Assembly: GCA_025201705.1 (NCBI GenBank)
Contig: MU617144.1
Coordinates: 1-21,706 of the forward strand
Source: Dissophora ornata
Lineage: Eukaryota; Mortierellomycota; Mortierellomycetes; Mortierellales; Mortierellaceae
Reading direction: 5' to 3'
DNA: 21,706 bases
Shown: positions 21,001 to 21,706 of the stretch, piece by piece
Numbering within the stretch: the first letter of the stretch is position 1
Layout: every line of letters begins with the position of its first letter
Made by a program: the position numbers and the translations under genes
Notes under the pieces: generated by a model
What the model was told of the DNA's origin: nothing
The model's input: only the letters and a program-made list of their open reading frames with translations
The model's database searches: none

Positions 21001-21629
21001 TTCGTCGTTCGGAATGTTTGCCAGGGGTATGTATGATTCGGAGATAATTGGCGACATGCAACAAACACGGTTACTCATTCGCTAAATGACTATTTTTTTA
21101 TATCTGTCGTGTAGTGGTAACGTCTTTTAACGAAGGTGAAAAGACAACGGATGAGACGCTGGACGAGGTGGGCAAGATTGTAAAAGACCGTGTGCTTAAC
21201 CAACGCTTCCGAGACTTGATTCACCAGGCGATCGCTGAAAAGGAGAATCAGCAAGAGAATGAAGGCGGCAATGAGACAATGGAGGGTGATCTGACACTGG
21301 AAATTGATCAGAGCCTGCTGCTGGATGACGATAGTATTGCTACTCAGGACCGCGCACAGGCACTCGAGCATGCATATGTAGCATTCTCACGGGAAAAAGA
21401 CGACGAGCGAGAGGCCAATTCGATGCAGAATCCCGACGAATCAATGTTGCAGGGCGACGAGCGCGATGAAGAGGCTGACCAAAGTCTGATGGATGGAGAG
21501 ATGCTTGAATCGGGCGAGATCTTGGACCTAAGGAAGGACGTGATGAGCAGCGATGAAAGCAGCACGGGTAACACAGAGAGCGGTGTCGATGAGGTTCTAC
21601 AAAAATCTACGCGCAAGCAGACAATCTAA
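18050..21629 (+). CDS. Coiled-coil protein resembling the plant At4g15545 family, 880 aa, seven exons
   Basis: Inferred exons: 18050-18541, 19031-19138, 19228-19290, 19390-19416, 19511-19831, 19910-21026 and 21115-21629 (TAA). All phases agree. Residues 1-164 are Ser/Asn/His-rich. Residues 165-240 form a coiled coil (FRAGLKLIQQAYEDKYQALV, then EVNTWKWISEEQSAQ and AELARVEDSYAALQKE) ending in MAQLEMFRKAIVSMV. A Ser-rich linker of several hundred residues follows. A compact domain near residues 690-740 then reads FTMLYKEIRDSMDTSSFGMF, TSFNEGEKTTDETL and RFRDLIHQA. The plant family, from memory, has the same order: a coiled coil ending in FRKTL-x-MSL, a Ser/Pro linker, then a domain of FFRQ-x-RSRLSYEQFG, LNAHKQT-x-EETL and DLY-x-x-FEGL. 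Its biochemical function is not known to me. The acidic C-terminal 140 residues (DLTLEIDQSLLLDDDS and similar) are extra. The family link is inference from motif order. Confidence 0.82.
18401..18442 (+). repeat. Six-base repeat coding for Asn-Gly/Asn-Ser
   Basis: AACGGY and AACAGY units in frame give NGNGNSNSNSNSNSS inside exon 1 of the 880-aa gene. The stretch is likely disordered and variable in length between strains. Confidence 0.85.
18542..19030 (+). other. Intron 1 of the 880-aa gene, 489 nt
   Basis: Donor GTAAGA after GCCAAT; acceptor ATTACAG before TTTAGGGCAGG. Both are phase 0. It is five times longer than the gene's other introns (78-99 nt). No extra in-frame exon flanked by good splice sites was found inside. 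The junction marks the boundary between the disordered N-terminus and the coiled coil, so an alternative first exon is possible. Confidence 0.7.
18571..18610. repeat. Four tandem 10-bp units
   Basis: The units are GCGCACCACA, CTGCACCACA, TTACACCACA and CTGCATCGCA, one after another, just inside intron 1 of the 880-aa gene. The period is exactly 10, with a shared core of GCACCACA that decays in the last copy. Confidence 0.75.
19417..19510 (+). other. GC-AG intron (intron 4 of the 880-aa gene)
   Basis: The donor is AAG followed by GCAAGC, matching the usual GC-AG consensus (AG before GCAAGT); the acceptor is CTGCACAG. Using it joins MFRK to AIVSMV in frame, the position where the plant relatives have FRKTL-x-MSL. 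The nearest GT alternative (19429) would add three residues (AST) at that point. The preceding exon (19390-19416) is only 27 nt. Confidence 0.7.
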
Positions 21630-21706
21630 TATTTTCTCGCGAATACTCCCATATTCCTTTTTATGACGTTATACAAATCATATGTTATGAACAAAAAAAA
21701 ACAACA
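21630..21706 (+). terminator. 3' untranslated end of the 880-aa gene
   Basis: A/T-rich sequence after the TAA stop, with TTATACAAATCATATGTTAT near the window edge and a terminal A-run. No exact AATAAA is seen inside the window. Confidence 0.35.

Overview
The window looks like a piece of a fungal nuclear genome. The genes are broken by short introns (mostly 76-160 nt) with GT..AG ends, and the exon phases join cleanly. One gene is a full autophagy ATG2, and two encode PPR proteins with mitochondrial-type N-termini. The intron-rich ATG2 and the Ser/Gln/His-rich regulatory-type proteins suggest an early-diverging filamentous fungus, perhaps Mortierellomycotina. That placement is an impression from style, not from a search. 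I see no mobile element, CRISPR array, rRNA or convincing tRNA.

Layout, left to right. (1) 1-8532, minus strand: ATG2, the bridge-like lipid-transfer protein of autophagosome growth, in 11 visible exons. The start is present and the C-terminus runs off the left edge after residue 2338. (2) 8998-10965, minus: a three-exon PPR protein of 587 aa. (3) 11093-13816, plus: a single-exon PPR protein of 907 aa. It is divergent from gene 2, with only 127 nt between the two start codons. (4) 14071-15878, minus: a three-exon, 501-aa low-complexity protein with a conserved-looking charged helix, convergent with gene 3. (5) 16844-17321, plus: a two-exon, 116-aa protein I do not recognise. (6) 18050-21629, plus: a seven-exon, 880-aa protein. 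Its N-terminal coiled coil and C-terminal domain resemble, in order and motifs, the plant At4g15545 family of unknown function.

Genes 2 and 3 probably both act on mitochondrial RNA and may share one bidirectional promoter. ATG2 has no evident functional link to its neighbours. The most interesting points are: the At4g15545-like gene with a GC-AG intron and a 27-nt exon; a cysteine-rich reading frame that continues through intron 2 of gene 4 and stops in that intron's branch-point sequence; the shared PPR promoter; and an oversized ATG2 with a 656-nt first intron. I found no new multi-gene system. All exon boundaries are my own reading of splice signals and frame continuity, and none is checked against transcripts.
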